Shown here piece after piece: positions 5,931 to 6,844 of a DNA stretch of 6,844 bases. Under the pieces are notes generated by a model. The model was given only the letters and a program-made list of their open reading frames with translations. It was not told the DNA's origin and searched no databases. The translations under genes and the position numbers were made by a program. Location of the stretch: assembly GCA_046596405.1 (NCBI GenBank), contig JBKJMN010000168.1, positions 1 to 6,844 on the forward strand. The letters run 5' to 3'. The stretch's first letter is position 1. Each line of letters begins with the position of its first letter. This DNA comes from PALSA-1004 sp046596405 (GTDB lineage Bacteria > Pseudomonadota > Gammaproteobacteria > Burkholderiales > SG8-41).

Positions 5931-6821
5931 ATGCTCGAAGTGCGGCGTGCAGCCCCGAAAATAGGCGCGGAAATCACCGGGATCGACGTGCGCAAGGTCG
6001 AAGACGCGACGTTCCGCGCGATCTACGCGGCCTTTCTCGCCCACATCGTGATAGTCGTGCGCGGCCAGCAGCTGACCGAACAGGAGTTTCTCGATTTCAG
6101 TTCGCGCTTCGGTGAACTGAAAGTGCACATCACCAAGAAAGCGCAGCATCCCCGCTATCCGCATATTCTGCTGATGGACAACCGCATGCTCGACACGCGC
6201 CAAGGCATCGAGGACAAGAGCGCGCCGGCTCTGTTGGCTAAAATCGGCAACGTGTGGCACACCGATACGAGCTACGACTATGTGACGGCGAAGGCGACCG
6301 GCATGTATTCGATCAACGTGCCGAGCAGCGGCGGCGACACGCTCTTCTCGAATTCGTACGCCGCTTACGACGCGCTGCCCCATTCGCTCAGGACGAGAAT
6401 CGAAGGGCTCTCGGCGAGCTATGTCTATGGCGGCCGCCTCAAGCGTCAGCAGGAGCGCATGGAAGATGCCGAGCGCGGGCGTCCCGCAGCAGTGCATCCG
6501 CTCGTGCAGACGCATCCCGAAACCGGCCGCAAGTCGCTTTATTTCAACGACGGCCAGATCATCCGCATCCTCGGCGTGGACACCGCCCAGAGCGCCGCGC
6601 TGATTGAAGAACTCGCGAGCGTTACCGGCAGCACGGAGGGCGACTATCGGCACAAATGGCAGGCCGGCGACGTGGTGCTGTGGGACAACCGCTGCTCTAT
6701 CCACTGCGCGACCGGCGATTACCCGGTCAACGAGCGGCGCACCAACTGGCGCACGACCATCATGCAACCGGGGTGGCAGCAACAGGAGCCGCGCGCGCTG
6801 GCAGCGGCTACGGCGGCCTGA
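5931..6821 (+). CDS. TauD/TfdA-family Fe(II)/2-oxoglutarate dioxygenase (TauD-3)
   Basis: A 296-residue cytoplasmic dioxygenase. The ATG at 5931 is preceded by AAGGAG (5919-5924) at six bases, the clearest ribosome site in the window, and gives the family N-terminus MLEVRRAAPKIGAEITG; an upstream in-frame ATG at 5892 lacks support. Iron ligands are His110 and Asp112 in WHTD and His258 in WDNRCSIH; Arg274 in NWRTTI is the likely 2-oxoglutarate ligand. GGDTLFSN (134-141) and HPRYPH (73-78) are conserved. Compared with TauD-2 it has a longer segment before WHTD (residues 86-107, RMLDTRQGIEDKSAPALLAK onward). RRTNWR also replaces the RRVMHR or RRLLHR seen in its neighbours. It follows the Bug receptor on the same strand and may share its transcript. 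It is more diverged from TauD-1 and TauD-2 than expected of a recent duplicate. The substrate is unknown. Confidence 0.95.
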   Translation: MLEVRRAAPKIGAEITGIDVRKVEDATFRAIYAAFLAHIVIVVRGQQLTEQEFLDFSSRFGELKVHITKKAQHPRYPHILLMDNRMLDTRQGIEDKSAPALLAKIGNVWHTDTSYDYVTAKATGMYSINVPSSGGDTLFSNSYAAYDALPHSLRTRIEGLSASYVYGGRLKRQQERMEDAERGRPAAVHPLVQTHPETGRKSLYFNDGQIIRILGVDTAQSAALIEELASVTGSTEGDYRHKWQAGDVVLWDNRCSIHCATGDYPVNERRTNWRTTIMQPGWQQQEPRALAAATAA

Positions 6822-6844
6822 AACCGGTGCTGCCAACACGCGAA

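Noticed and set aside
5733..6839. 368-codon open frame on the minus strand, longer than the gene it overlaps
   Set aside because: It is antisense to TauD-3 and the end of the Bug gene, is rich in Arg, Ala and His, has no family motif, and follows from GC-rich third codon positions. The plus-strand TauD-3 has all its catalytic residues and a strong ribosome site.

Overview
The window is 6.8 kb of high-GC, gene-dense bacterial DNA with eight protein-coding genes, seven complete and one cut by the left edge. Two genes encode Bug/TctC-type periplasmic solute receptors, which are most expanded in Betaproteobacteria such as Bordetella, Cupriavidus and Variovorax. With three TauD-type dioxygenases and strong GC bias at third codon positions, this suggests a betaproteobacterium, probably Burkholderiales. 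That placement is inference, because there is no rRNA or other phylogenetic marker.

Left block (1-1669): a truncated Bug receptor on the minus strand is divergent from a TauD-family dioxygenase (TauD-1), across 152 bp with promoter-like elements for both sides. Middle block (1757-2994): a FabG-like short-chain dehydrogenase on the minus strand is divergent, across 146 bp, from a small EthD/ABM-like protein on the plus strand. The dehydrogenase converges on TauD-1 with 87 bp between them and no convincing terminator. The small gene converges on the next gene and their stop codons overlap.

Right block (2991-6821): a minus-strand pair, TauD-2 followed by a secreted CAP-domain protein, is joined by an ATGA stop/start overlap. 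TauD-2 is divergent, across 117 bp, from a complete plus-strand Bug receptor, which is followed after 100 bp by TauD-3. The last 23 bp hold nothing recognisable. No intergenic gap exceeds 152 bp. I see no RNA gene, CRISPR array, insertion sequence or phage feature.

The likely theme is capture and oxidative breakdown of small organic acids. Bug receptors bind carboxylates or related compounds in the periplasm. Fe(II)/2-oxoglutarate dioxygenases hydroxylate a substrate, often cleaving a C-S, C-O or C-N bond. A dehydrogenase could then oxidise an alcohol or aldehyde product. The three dioxygenases are clearly diverged, so they probably act on different substrates. No substrate can be named from sequence, and no TctA/TctB membrane permease lies in the window. 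The two oddest points are the twice-repeated divergent Bug/TauD arrangement and a CAP protein that seems to carry two tandem CAP domains, the first degenerate, coupled to a dioxygenase gene.
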